64,000 nt of DNA. Origin: Saccharopolyspora rhizosphaerae. GTDB taxonomy: Bacteria > Actinomycetota > Actinomycetes > Mycobacteriales > Pseudonocardiaceae. The position numbers were made by a program, and so were the translations under genes. The stretch is taken from contig NZ_RSAA01000035.1 of NCBI RefSeq assembly GCF_003931915.1, positions 124,001 to 188,000 of the forward strand. Direction: 5' to 3'. The notes under the pieces were generated by a model. The model ran no database searches. It saw only the letters and a program-made list of their open reading frames with translations, and was not told the DNA's origin. Positions 17,172 through 26,400 of this stretch are shown here, piece by piece (the stretch's first letter is position 1; every line of letters starts with the position of its first letter).

Positions 17172-17362
17172 CTGGGCCTCCCCCTCTGTTGCGGAACCTG
17201 AGAGCTTCGCCGCCGCAGCGGCTTGCACCGTGGGTGGCCCGTCGACGACGACGAGCACTTTCCAGAGTCGCCTCGCCCGAGCGGTCATGGGTGCCTGAGA
17301 GTTTGCTGGGGAGTGTTGCTCCTTCGGCGCCCTGCGCTGCTGGCAGGGTCTCTCCCGCACGG
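17172..17362 (-). ncRNA. Tandem glycine riboswitch
   Basis: Read on the minus strand, the leader has two glycine-aptamer signatures in order: GCGGGAGAGACC, GCGCCGAAGGAGCAA and CTCTCAGGCACC, then CTCTGGAAAGTG, GGTGCAAGCCGC and AAGCTCTCAGGTTCCG, ending in CAGAGGGGGAGG. This is the double-aptamer arrangement of the glycine riboswitch. It lies about 50 bp before gcvH and most likely switches on gcvH-sdaA when glycine is high. Ends are approximate. Confidence 0.93.
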
Positions 17363-17476
17363 GGTCGATGGCCGGTATGCGATTGTCGATGTGCTCCGCA
17401 ACGATAAACGGGCCAGCGGGACTGTCAATGCCGATGTGATCTCCGCCGGTACCCCATGGTCGAGGAGGCCCCTTCG

Positions 17477-19030
17477 ATGCTCGACGTCCGGGCGCTGGTC
17501 GAGCGGGTCGGCCCGGCCCTGCTGCGCACCGTCATCAGCCCGGAATCCAGCACCGTCGCCGGTGACGTGGTGATCGCCGAACCGGACCAGCCCACGACCG
17601 CGACCGGCGGTGACCTGGTGATGGCCGTGGGCATCAGCGGGTGCGAGCAGGCGGTGCAGCTGGTGCGCGACTGCGGTGAGCGAGGTGCGGCCGCGGTGCT
17701 GCTGAAGCCGCCGGTGCCCGCCGAGGCCGCGGTCGTGGAGGCCGCCCGCGAGGAGGGCGTGGCGCTGGTCGAGGTGCGTTCGGGCACCGATTGGGCACAG
17801 CTGGTGTGGCTGGTCCGCGCCGCCCTCGCGGGCGGGATCAAACCTGCCGAGGAGAGCGGCGTCGGTGTCGCCGACCTGTTCCGGCTCGCCGACGCGGTCG
17901 CCGATGTCGTGGACGCCCCGGTGACGATCGAGGACGCCCATTCGCAGGTGCTGGCCTACTCGGCCCGGCAGGACCTCACCGACCCCGCCCGGGTCTCCAC
18001 CATCATGGGGCGCAAGCAACCGGACGACGTGCTGGCGAAGTTTCGAGCCCGCGGCACGTTCCGCCAGCTCACCAAGGGCAGCTCGGCGATCTTCGTGCCC
18101 GCGCAGCAGGACGGGACGCTGCCGCGGCTGGTGATGCCGATCCGGATGGGCGGAGAGCTGCTCGGTTCGATGTGGGCGGTGGTGCCGGGGCCGGTGTCGG
18201 AGGAGCGCGCGACGGCTTTCGCCGACACCGCGCCCCTGGTGGCGCTCCAGTTGCTGCGCTGGCGCGCGGTCGCCGACGTGCAGCGGCGCAGGTCCGCCGA
18301 GCAGGTGCGCCTGCTGCTCGACGGCAGCGACGGCTGGCGCGCGGCGGCCAACGAGCTGGCGGTGCCCAATGAAGCGCACCGGGTGATCGCGATCGAGATG
18401 CCGGCGTCCGACGAGCCAGCGGAGGGGCAGCGGTTGGCGATGTGGGAGTGGATCACCCGCGGCATCGGGCGGCGACCGCTGGTCACCGAGATCGGTTCGG
18501 TGCTCTACGCGCTGGTGCCGGACCGGGCGCGCGGCGGTGGCTGGCCGGAGTTGCGCCAAGCACTGCTGTCGCACGACGTGTCCCCTCGTCCGCTGATCGC
18601 GGTCGGCACCGCGGTGGCGGTGACCGACGTGCCGCGTTCCCGCGCCCAAGCGGACGAGCTGATCGGGCTGCTGCGCACGGGTCTGGTGCACGACACCGTC
18701 GCGGTCTACGAGGAGCTGTGGCACTTGCTGGTGCTCAGCCGGATGGCCGGTGCCGCCACCGACGCGGGCGTTGCCACGTTGGGTCCCCTCGTGGCGCTGC
18801 GCGAGCACGACCGCACGCAGGGCACCGAGTACCAGGCGACCTTGCACGCGTGGTTGCGGCACCCGGGTGATCCGCGGCAGGCGGGCCGCGAGCTCCGGGT
18901 GCACCCCAACACCTTCCGGTACCGGATGAAGCGGATCTCCCAACTGGTGGACCTCGACCTCGACGACCCGGACGTCCGCTCCGCGCTGCGGGTGCAATTG
19001 CTGGCCGAGCGGTGGGCGCAGCACGGCTGA
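17477..19030 (+). CDS. PucR family transcriptional regulator, likely activator of ald
   Basis: 517 residues. An N-terminal ligand region with LVMAVGISGCEQAVQLVRDC is followed by a GAF-like middle (VTIEDAHSQVLAYSARQ) and the PucR C-terminal helix-turn-helix HPNTFRYRMKRISQLVDLDL. I chose the ATG at 17477, which has GAGGAGG eight bases upstream; the ATG at 17456 would put that site inside the gene. It precedes ald in the same direction by 166 bp. Bacillus subtilis AdeR, of the same family, activates ald, so a similar role is likely here. Confidence 0.88.
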   Translation: MLDVRALVERVGPALLRTVISPESSTVAGDVVIAEPDQPTTATGGDLVMAVGISGCEQAVQLVRDCGERGAAAVLLKPPVPAEAAVVEAAREEGVALVEVRSGTDWAQLVWLVRAALAGGIKPAEESGVGVADLFRLADAVADVVDAPVTIEDAHSQVLAYSARQDLTDPARVSTIMGRKQPDDVLAKFRARGTFRQLTKGSSAIFVPAQQDGTLPRLVMPIRMGGELLGSMWAVVPGPVSEERATAFADTAPLVALQLLRWRAVADVQRRRSAEQVRLLLDGSDGWRAAANELAVPNEAHRVIAIEMPASDEPAEGQRLAMWEWITRGIGRRPLVTEIGSVLYALVPDRARGGGWPELRQALLSHDVSPRPLIAVGTAVAVTDVPRSRAQADELIGLLRTGLVHDTVAVYEELWHLLVLSRMAGAATDAGVATLGPLVALREHDRTQGTEYQATLHAWLRHPGDPRQAGRELRVHPNTFRYRMKRISQLVDLDLDDPDVRSALRVQLLAERWAQHG

Positions 19031-19043
19031 GAACCCCCGGACC

Positions 19044-19069
19044 TGAGCAGGGGAACCTTCCTGTCACCA
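19044..19069 (+). repeat. GGGAACCTTCC dispersed element, copy 7
   Basis: Reads GAGCAGGGGAACCTTCCTGT followed by CACCA, fourteen bases after the stop of the PucR gene. A perfect 14-bp palindrome CGGTGCGCGCACCG follows at 19074. Confidence 0.75.
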
Positions 19070-19089
19070 CCCTCGGTGCGCGCACCGGA

Positions 19090-19108
19090 TTTGTGCCACC
19101 GGCACAAA
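19090..19108. promoter_or_regulatory. Inverted repeat upstream of ald, candidate PucR/AdeR-type operator
   Basis: TTTGTGCC, ACC, GGCACAAA: a perfect 8-bp dyad with a 3-base spacer, 88 bp before the ald start. The position suits an activator. Binding by the adjacent PucR protein is inference. Confidence 0.5.
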
Positions 19109-19196
19109 CACCCCGCCCCCATCTCATGCCGCGGAAATGATGCGCCGTGCGCCACACCGTCCGATCGTTGTTTCCACACGACGAAAGGACCCCACG

Positions 19197-20312
19197 GTGA
19201 AGATCGCAGTGCCGCGCGAGATCAAGAACAACGAGTACCGGGTCGCGATCACGCCCGCCGGTGTGCACGAGTTGACCACGCGTGGTCACGAGGTGTTCGT
19301 CGAAGCGAGTGCCGGTGCCGGCTCCTCCATCCCCGACGAGGACTACCTCGCCTCCGGAGCGAAGGTGCTGGCCACCGCCGAGGACGTGTGGGCCGAGGGC
19401 GACCTCGTGCTCAAGGTCAAGGAGCCGATCGCCGAGGAGTACCCGCGGCTGCGACGGGACCAGGTGTTGTTCACCTACCTGCACCTGGCGGCGTCGGCTG
19501 AGCTGACCGACGCGATGCTGGGCTCGGGTGTCACCGGCATCGCCTACGAGACCGTGCAGACCGAGGGCGGCGGGTTGCCACTGCTGGCGCCGATGAGTGA
19601 GGTCGCCGGACGACTCGCGCCGCTGGTGGGCGCGCATTCGCTGATGCGTCCCAGCGGTGGCCGCGGCCTGCTGCCCGGTGGTGTTCCCGGGGTGCACCCG
19701 GCGCGCGTGGTGGTGATCGGCGGCGGCGTCGCGGGGCTCAACGCGGCGCGGGTGGCCCTGGGCATGGGTGCCGAAGTGGAGTTGCTGGACACCAACGTCG
19801 ACAAGCTGCGGGAGATCGACCGCGACTTCCACGGCCAGATCCGCACCGTCGCCTCCAACCGCTACGCGGTGGAGCAGGCCGTCCGCTCGGCGGACCTGGT
19901 GATCGGGGCGGTGCTGATCGCTGGTGCGAAGGCCCCGAAGCTGGTGTCGAACCAGATGGTGTCGCAGATGAAGCAGGGCAGCGTGCTGGTCGACATCGCC
20001 ATCGACCAGGGCGGCTGCTTCGCCGACTCGCGGCCGACCACGCACGACGACCCGACCTACCGGGTCCACGACTCGGTCTTCTACTGCGTGGCGAACATGC
20101 CTGGCGCAGTGCCCACGACCTCCACGTACGCGTTGACCAACGTGACGCTGCCCTACGTCGTGCGCATCGCCGATTCCGGCTGGCAGCAGGCCTGCCGCAA
20201 CGACGCCGCGCTGGCCGGCGGCCTCAACACCCACGACGGCCAGCTGGTCAACCAGGCCGTCGCCGAGGCGCATGGCCGGTCGAGCACGGGGCTGGAGGAC
20301 GTCCTGGGCTGA
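19197..20312 (+). CDS. ald: Alanine dehydrogenase
   Basis: 371 residues, normal length. The start KIAVPREIKNNEYRVAITP is the family signature; K75-type lysine lies in LKVKEP and the NAD fold reads VVVIGGGVAGLNAARVALG near residue 172. It interconverts L-alanine with pyruvate and ammonia. The GTG at 19197 has AAAGGA seven bases upstream; an earlier ATG adds a poorly conserved tail. Neighbouring PucR regulator and the serine/glycine genes suggest amino acid use as carbon and nitrogen source. Confidence 0.95.
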   Translation: MKIAVPREIKNNEYRVAITPAGVHELTTRGHEVFVEASAGAGSSIPDEDYLASGAKVLATAEDVWAEGDLVLKVKEPIAEEYPRLRRDQVLFTYLHLAASAELTDAMLGSGVTGIAYETVQTEGGGLPLLAPMSEVAGRLAPLVGAHSLMRPSGGRGLLPGGVPGVHPARVVVIGGGVAGLNAARVALGMGAEVELLDTNVDKLREIDRDFHGQIRTVASNRYAVEQAVRSADLVIGAVLIAGAKAPKLVSNQMVSQMKQGSVLVDIAIDQGGCFADSRPTTHDDPTYRVHDSVFYCVANMPGAVPTTSTYALTNVTLPYVVRIADSGWQQACRNDAALAGGLNTHDGQLVNQAVAEAHGRSSTGLEDVLG

Positions 20313-20812
20313 CACCGCTCAGCGGTCCGCCGGTGCGGGGCTGGGAGGAAGGTTCCCTTCCTCCCAGCCCCGCTCGACTCCCGACGGCAGGGTGGCGCGC
20401 TGCTCCTGCGGCCGTGCTCGTGGGGAATTCGCACCAAGTTCGAATTCGAATTGGTGGATCGGCAACACTTCGGAATGCGCCGGAATTCGCTCGTCCGGAA
20501 AATGCGGGAACGCCCGGAAAAGGGAGAACAGGGGCGGCCCGCTCAACCAGCCTGGGGGTCACCGGGAGCAGGCCGCCGCTTTCCAGTGTAGGGGAAGATC
20601 CCCGGTTTGCCGACGACGCGAGCGAGCGCTTCACGCACGATTTCAAGCCGAATCGATAACCACTCGATGGGGTGAGTCTGGGCGGGGGGCCGTGCAGGCG
20701 TGAAGACACGATGCCGATGTCACCCATCGGAGTAATGGTGGGTGGACGATCACCTGCTGCTCTCCTCCGGAAACGCCACGCGGGAAAACGCGCCAACGGG
20801 TGGGAGAAAAAC
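20313..20812. other. 500-bp intergenic region with dyads, no gene seen
   Basis: After the ald terminator comes an AT-richer stretch (20425-20540). It holds a long dyad at 20433-20455, ACCAA-G-TTCGAATTCGAA-TTGGT, symmetrical apart from one extra G, and GGGGA-AGA-TCCCC at 20591-20603. These look like regulatory sites for the following unknown gene. No open frame with a ribosome-binding site is convincing. Confidence 0.5.
20336..20373 (+). terminator. Terminator hairpin after ald, merged with a dispersed element
   Basis: Left arm 20336-20352 and right arm 20356-20373 pair over 17 positions with one bulged C; the loop is TTC. The left arm and loop contain GGAAGGTTCCC, so here the element (copy 8) is part of the stem itself. 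Confidence 0.8.
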
Positions 20813-21325
20813 GTGACGGACACGGCACTGCGCAAGGCGGTTCTGGACCGCCTCGACACCCTGGACCGAGCGATGAGCGAAGGTTCCCCCGAAGTCCTGC
20901 TACCGATTGCCCGTTCCGAGCTCTACCGACTCACGGAAGCGCTCCGAGCGCTGTTAGACGACCACGAACCGGATCCCGCCGGGCACTGCACGTCCTGCCG
21001 CGGCACGCTGCGCGGCCGCCCTTGGCCCTGCAAGGTGTGGCAGGCCGCGCACCACCAGCTGATCACCGAGCGCTCCACCTCCGCGGTGCACCGCAGTTCG
21101 CTGCGCCGCCAGATCCGACCCCACCCGCGCGCTCCCGAACCGGAAGTCGCGGTGATCGCCGAACCGATCGTGGCCGCCACCGGCCCCGGACCGTCCGATT
21201 GGGACACCGACGAGTTCATCCGGCCCAACCTCACCACGGCGACCACGACGCCGCCCCGGTTGACCCAGCGGCTCGAGACCGACCACAACAAGATCTACCG
21301 CGCCGCGGTGGTCGAACGCGCCTGA
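20813..21325 (+). CDS. Conserved hypothetical protein with CxxC motif
   Basis: 170 residues that I do not recognise by function. The N-terminal 60 residues are helical (LRKAVLDRLDTLDRAM, IARSELYRLTEALRALL). A possible zinc or structural site HCTSCRGTLRGRPWPC follows near residue 62, then KVWQAAHHQLI; the last 60 residues are proline-rich and likely disordered. Comparable helix-plus-CxxC proteins occur in actinomycetes without a known role. The GTG at 20813 has GGGAG six bases upstream; the long frame before it has none. Confidence 0.65.
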   Translation: MTDTALRKAVLDRLDTLDRAMSEGSPEVLLPIARSELYRLTEALRALLDDHEPDPAGHCTSCRGTLRGRPWPCKVWQAAHHQLITERSTSAVHRSSLRRQIRPHPRAPEPEVAVIAEPIVAATGPGPSDWDTDEFIRPNLTTATTTPPRLTQRLETDHNKIYRAAVVERA

Positions 21326-21447
21326 CCTGCTCCCTTCGCCCGCGTTCGGCACCTGCGGCCCGGGGAGGCCTTCCGACCCTCGTCCGTCCGGCAGGATGGA
21401 GGCGTCAGGGTGGGCACACCGACGGGTGACCGGACGCGGGAGGGCGA

Positions 21448-22437
21448 GTGCACGACGGCAGCGGTCGCATCCACGTGCAAGGGCTGAACAAGACGTTCGG
21501 TCCCGTGCACGCGGTGCAGGACCTCAGCTTCACGGTGCAGCCCGGTGCGGTCACCGGCTTCCTCGGCCCCAACGGCGCGGGCAAGACCACCGCGCTGCGC
21601 ATGATCCTCGGTTTGGTCACGCCGACCTCGGGGACGGCGACCATCAACGGGGTGCCGTTCGCCGAGCTGCCGAACCCGGGTGGCGTGGTGGGCGCCGTGC
21701 TCGACGCCCACGGTTTCCACCCCAACCGCACGGCGCGCGACCACCTGCTCTGCTACGCCGCCGCGACGAACGTTCCCGACGGCCAGGTGGACCGGGCGCT
21801 GGAGCTCGTGGGGCTCGGCATGGCCGCGGACCGCAGGGTCGGCGGCTTCTCGCTGGGCATGCGGCAACGACTCGCCCTGGCCACCGCCCTGCTCGGCGAC
21901 CCGCAGGTCGTGGTCCTCGACGAGCCCGCCAACGGGCTGGACCCGGAAGGCATCGCGTGGTTGCGGGGCTTCCTCCAGGCGTTCGCGGCTGGAGGCAGGA
22001 CCGTGCTGATGTCCAGCCACTTCTTGCGGGAGATCGAGCACACCGTGGATCGGCTGGTGATCATCAGCCAGGGCCGGTGCGTCTACGACGGGCACATCGA
22101 GGAGCTCCGCGCCGCCGAGCAGTCCCGGGCACTCGTGCAGGCCGATTCTCCCGACGCGCTGGTCAGCAAGGTCCAGGAAGCCGGTTTCGGGGTCGAGCAC
22201 CTCCCGGACGGGCGGTTGGCGGTGCTCGGAGCCGATTCCCGCACGGTCGCCGACCTGGCGCTGGAGGCCGGGGTCGCGCTCTACGGGATGCAGGACGAGC
22301 GGATCGACCTGGAGCAGTTGTTCTTCCGCCTCACCCACGGCCAGTTCACCGGGCTCACGCACTACGCTCCGCCCGCGTCGCAGGTGTGGGCGCGGCCAGG
22401 AGGCCCAGGACAGCCCGGCGATGGCGGGAGCGTGTGA
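21448..22437 (+). CDS. ABC transporter ATP-binding protein (ABC-2 type)
   Basis: 329 residues. Walker A GPNGAGKT near 42, signature FSLGMRQRLALATALLG near 137, Walker B VVVLDEPANGLDP near 155 and H-loop MSSHFLREIEH near 188 are intact. The DrrA/CcmA-type domain has a 100-residue C-terminal extension. GTG start with GGGAGG upstream. It overlaps the permease gene by one base (TGATG). Together they form an exporter; the substrate is unknown. Confidence 0.92.
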   Translation: MHDGSGRIHVQGLNKTFGPVHAVQDLSFTVQPGAVTGFLGPNGAGKTTALRMILGLVTPTSGTATINGVPFAELPNPGGVVGAVLDAHGFHPNRTARDHLLCYAAATNVPDGQVDRALELVGLGMAADRRVGGFSLGMRQRLALATALLGDPQVVVLDEPANGLDPEGIAWLRGFLQAFAAGGRTVLMSSHFLREIEHTVDRLVIISQGRCVYDGHIEELRAAEQSRALVQADSPDALVSKVQEAGFGVEHLPDGRLAVLGADSRTVADLALEAGVALYGMQDERIDLEQLFFRLTHGQFTGLTHYAPPASQVWARPGGPGQPGDGGSV

Positions 22438-23291
22438 TGTTCGGGCTGATCAAAGCCGAGTACCGGAAGATCGTCACCACCAACCTGTGGTGGGCACTGC
22501 TGATCCCGGTGGTGGTCCTGGGCTTCGGGGCCGGCTGGTTGGGCACGGCGCTCGGCGGGATCATCGACATGGTCGAGGAGTTCAGCGCCTCGCTGCCGCT
22601 AGGCCTGCTGTCGGTGGCGCTGTCGACCAACTTCGGCACGATCTTCGCGCTGCTGTTCGGCGCCTTGGCGTTCGCCGGGGAGTTCCGCACCAAGACCATC
22701 ACCACGACCTACCTCACGGCCACCCCGCGCAGTGCGGTGCTGTGGGCGAAGCTCATCACCTGCGCCGGCGTCGGGGTGCTCTACGGGCTGGCCAACGTGC
22801 TGGTCTCCAGTCTCGGCGCGCTGCTCGGCGCGGGCCACGACATGGGCAACTTCGGCAGCTTCGGCAGCTGGCTCGGAGTCGGGGCCGCGGGAGTGCTCTC
22901 GATGCTGCTGTGGACGCTGCTCGGAGTCGGTTTCGGGGCCTTGATCGCCAACTCGGTGCTGGTGATCATCCTGCCGCTGGTCTACAAGTTCGCGATCGAG
23001 TTCATCCTGTCGCTCAGCCTGATCGACTCGCCTCTCTCCGGCATCGAGCCCTACCTGCCGGGAGCGGCGGGCAACGGCATCGTGTCGAACCTGGCGGTGC
23101 CGCTGTTCGTCTCCGCGGTCGCCGGTCCCGACGAGCCGAACACCCCGCGCGCGGCGTTTGAGCTCCTGCACCTGTTCTTCGGCGGCAGCTACGGCCACCC
23201 GTGGTGGGGCAGCCTGCTGACGTTCCTGGCCTACACCGCCCTGTTCGTGGCGGGCGGCTGGTTCGTGGGCCGGCGGCGCGACGTGGTGTGA
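22437..23291 (+). CDS. ABC-2 type transporter permease
   Basis: 284 residues with about six membrane segments (near 18-40, 52-80, 100-125, 137-165, 172-195 and 255-275). The N-terminus GLIKAEYRKIVTTNLWW is typical of ABC-2 permeases. It starts at the ATG overlapping the stop of the ATPase gene; a much longer frame through that gene is an artefact of shared GC bias. Confidence 0.9.
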   Translation: MFGLIKAEYRKIVTTNLWWALLIPVVVLGFGAGWLGTALGGIIDMVEEFSASLPLGLLSVALSTNFGTIFALLFGALAFAGEFRTKTITTTYLTATPRSAVLWAKLITCAGVGVLYGLANVLVSSLGALLGAGHDMGNFGSFGSWLGVGAAGVLSMLLWTLLGVGFGALIANSVLVIILPLVYKFAIEFILSLSLIDSPLSGIEPYLPGAAGNGIVSNLAVPLFVSAVAGPDEPNTPRAAFELLHLFFGGSYGHPWWGSLLTFLAYTALFVAGGWFVGRRRDVV

Positions 23292-23314
23292 GGAAGGGAA
23301 CCTCCCTGCCACAC
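23286..23314 (+). repeat. GGGAACCTTCC dispersed element, copy 9, GTGTG/CACAC arms
   Basis: The arm GTGTG overlaps the permease stop codon and pairs with CACAC at 23310-23314; the centre reads AGGAAGGGAACCTCCCTGC. Confidence 0.75.
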
Positions 23315-23320
23315 GCCTTG

Positions 23321-23346
23321 CACAGCAGGAAGGTTCCCCCGCTCAC
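23321..23346 (-). repeat. GGGAACCTTCC dispersed element, copy 10
   Basis: CAGCAGGAAGGTTCCCCCGC, six bases after copy 9 and inverted to it. The two together follow the ABC-2 exporter genes. Confidence 0.72.
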
Positions 23347-23403
23347 CCGTGGGTGCCGGTCACACCGCAGGATCGGCGGTGCTGCGGTGTCGGCGGTGCG
23401 GCC

Positions 23404-23409
23404 TAATCT
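23404..23409 (+). promoter_or_regulatory. -10 element of a leaderless promoter for the fused ABC exporter
   Basis: TAATCT ends six bases before GTG 23416; no ribosome-binding site precedes the gene. Confidence 0.45.
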
Positions 23410-23415
23410 GGCGTG

Positions 23416-26400
23416 GTGAGCGACTCCGAGAATCCCCGTCGATCGTCCGGCGGCTGGATCCGTCGCATCTTCGCCGCATGTCGGCGCCACCCGGTCGCGT
23501 TGGTGTTGGCGATGGGCGCCTCCGTGACCGCCGTGGGCTTGGAGGCGCTGGTCCCGCTGCTGACCAAGCTCGCGATCGACGACGCGGTCGCCCGCAGCAC
23601 CGAGCGGCTGTGGTGGATCGTGGTCGTGCTGCTGGTGCTGGGGGTGTTCCGGTTCGCGGCCGCGTTCATCCGCCGCTACAGCGCCGGCCGCCTGGCGCTG
23701 GACGTGCAGCACGACCTGCGGCGGGCCGTGTTCGCCGCGATGCAACGCCTCGACGGCGGCAAGCAGGACGCGTTGCGCACCGGGCAGGTGGTGTCGCGGT
23801 CGATCAGCGACCTGCAGCTGGTGAACTCGCTGCTGTCGATGCTCCCGCTGGCGGCGGGCACCGCGGTGCTGGCGGTCTTCGCGATCGCGGCGATGGTGTG
23901 GCTCTCCCCGCTGCTCACCGTGGTGGCGCTGGTCGTCGCGCCGCTGATCGCCGTGGTCTCGGCGCGCAGCAAGAAGCGCCTGTTCCCGGCGACCTGGTCG
24001 GCTCAGCAGCGCGCGGCCGACATCGCCCAGCACGTCGAGGAGACCGTCACCGGGGTGCGGGTGGTCAAGGGCTTCGGACAGGAGGAGCGCGAGGTCGCCC
24101 AGCTGGAGACGCGCGCCCAGCGGCTGTTCGCCGAGAGGCTGCGCGCGGCGCGGATGACTTCGCTGCCCGCCGCGAGCCTGGCCACCCTGCCCGCGGCAGG
24201 GCAGGTCGGTGTGTTGGGCCTGGGCGGGTGGCTGGTGCTGCAGGACCAGGTGAGCTTGGGAACCTTCGTGGCATTCGCCGGCTACGTCGCGATGCTGTCC
24301 GGGCCTGCTCGGATGCTCTCCAGCGTGATGATCCAGGCGCAGCTGGCGCGCGCCGGGGTGGAGCGGATCCACGAGCTCACCGACTCGCAGCCCGAGGTGA
24401 CCGAGAAGCCCGACGCCCAGCGCCTGCCCGACGGGCCGCTGGAGGTGCGGCTGGAGGGCGTGGGGTTCGGCTACACGCGCGACCAACCGGTGCTGCGGGA
24501 CGCCACACTGCGGGTGCGACCGGGCGAGACGGTGGCGCTGGTGGGCCCGGCGGGTTCGGGCAAGTCCACGGTGTCGTTGCTGCTGCCCCGCTTCTACGAC
24601 GTGCACTCGGGGCGCATCGCGATCGGGCCCGCGGGTTGGGAGGAGGCGCTCGACATCCGCGACCTGCGGCTGGACTCGCTGCGCAGCGCGGTCGGGGTCG
24701 TCTTCGAAGAAGCGTTCCTGTTCTCCGACACGATCCGGGGCAACATCGCCTACGGCCGTTCCGACGCCAGCGACGAGGACGTGGTCGCGGCGGCGAGGGG
24801 CGCGGAGGCGCACGAGTTCATCACCGGCCTGCCCGACGGTTACGACACCGAGGTCGGCGAACGCGGTCTGACGCTTTCCGGTGGTCAGCGGCAGCGCGTG
24901 GCGTTGGCGAGGGCGTTGCTGTCCCACCCCCGGGTGCTGATCCTCGACGACGCGACCTCGGCGGTGGACCCGGCGACGGAAGCGGCCATCCACGGCACGC
25001 TGCGCTCGGTGACCGCGCAGCGCACGACGTTGCTCATCGCCCACCGGCGTTCGACGCTGGCGCTGGCCGACCGGATCGCGGTGCTCGACGAGGGACGTGT
25101 CGTCGACATCGGCACCGAGGAGGAGCTGCGGGGGCGCTGTGCGCTGTTCCGGTCGCTGCTGGCCGGTCCGGGCGAGACGATCGACGACCGGCACGACACC
25201 CAGACGGACGCCTCCCCTGACGGCATCACGCCTGAGCTGTGGCCGCCGGAGGAACACACCGATGAGCCCACCGAGAGCACCGGTGCGGTGGTGGCCACGT
25301 CGGGTCGGCACGGGCTGAGCACCACGTCGGCTCCGCCAACACCGGAGCTCCTCGAGGGGATCCGCACGCTGCCTCCCGCCCGCGACCTCCCGCAAGTGGA
25401 GGGAACCGATCCCACCGCGCCGGACCCGGAGTTCCGGCTGTCACGACTGCTGCGGCCGATCCGCTGGGGGCTGCTGCTGACCGTCCTCCTCGTCGCCGGG
25501 GACGCGCTGACCTCGGTGCTGCTCCCGTCGCTGGTGCGCCACGGCATCGACAGCGGTGTCGGGACCGCGGACCTCAACACGTTGTGGCTGGCCACGGGCC
25601 TCGGTGCGGTCCTGGTGGCGGGCGGCTGGCTGGTGATCAAGCTGCAGACCGTGATCACCGCGCGCACCGGCGAGACCTTGCTCTACGTCCTGCGGATGCG
25701 CAGCTTCGCGCACCTGCAGCGGTTGGGCTTGGACTTCTACGAGCGCGAGCTGGCCGGGCGGATCATGACGCGGATGACCACCGACGTCGACGCGTTGTCG
25801 TCGTTCCTGCAGACGGGTCTGGCGACGTTCGTGGTCAGCGTGCTGACCTTGGTGGGCATCGCGGTCGCCTTGCTGCTCACCGACCTGTCGCTGGCGCTGG
25901 TGGTGATGGCGGTCCTGCCGGTCCTGGTGGTGGCCACGATCGTGTTCCGCAAGGTGTCCTCGACCGCTTACGCGGAGGCTCGGGAACGCGTCAGCACGGT
26001 CAACGCCGACCTGCAGGAGAACGTTTCGGGCATGCGGGTCGCGCAGGCCCACCGCCGCGAGGGGCACGCGGCGAAGGTGTTCGCCGAGCGCAGCGACGCC
26101 TACCGGCGTTCGCGGCTGCGCGCCCAGCGCTACATCGCCACCTACTTCCCGTTCGTGGCGCTGCTGTCGGAGATCGCGCAGGCCGCGGTGCTGGGAGTGG
26201 GTGCGGCGCGGGTCGCCGCCGGCGGGCTCACCCCGGGGGTGTTGGTCGCCTTCCTGCTGTACCTGGGGCTGTTCTTCTCCCCCGTGCAGCAGCTGTCGGG
26301 TGTCTTCGACGGCTACCAGCAGGCGAAGGTCGGCTTGCGTCGCATCGGCGACCTGCTGCGCACACCGACCTCGGTGCCGGCTGCCGACGCACCGGTGGCG

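Noticed and set aside
21396..23291. A 631-codon fused frame through the ABC ATPase and permease genes
   Set aside because: Its first two thirds are out of frame with the ATPase motifs; only the part from 22437 is real.
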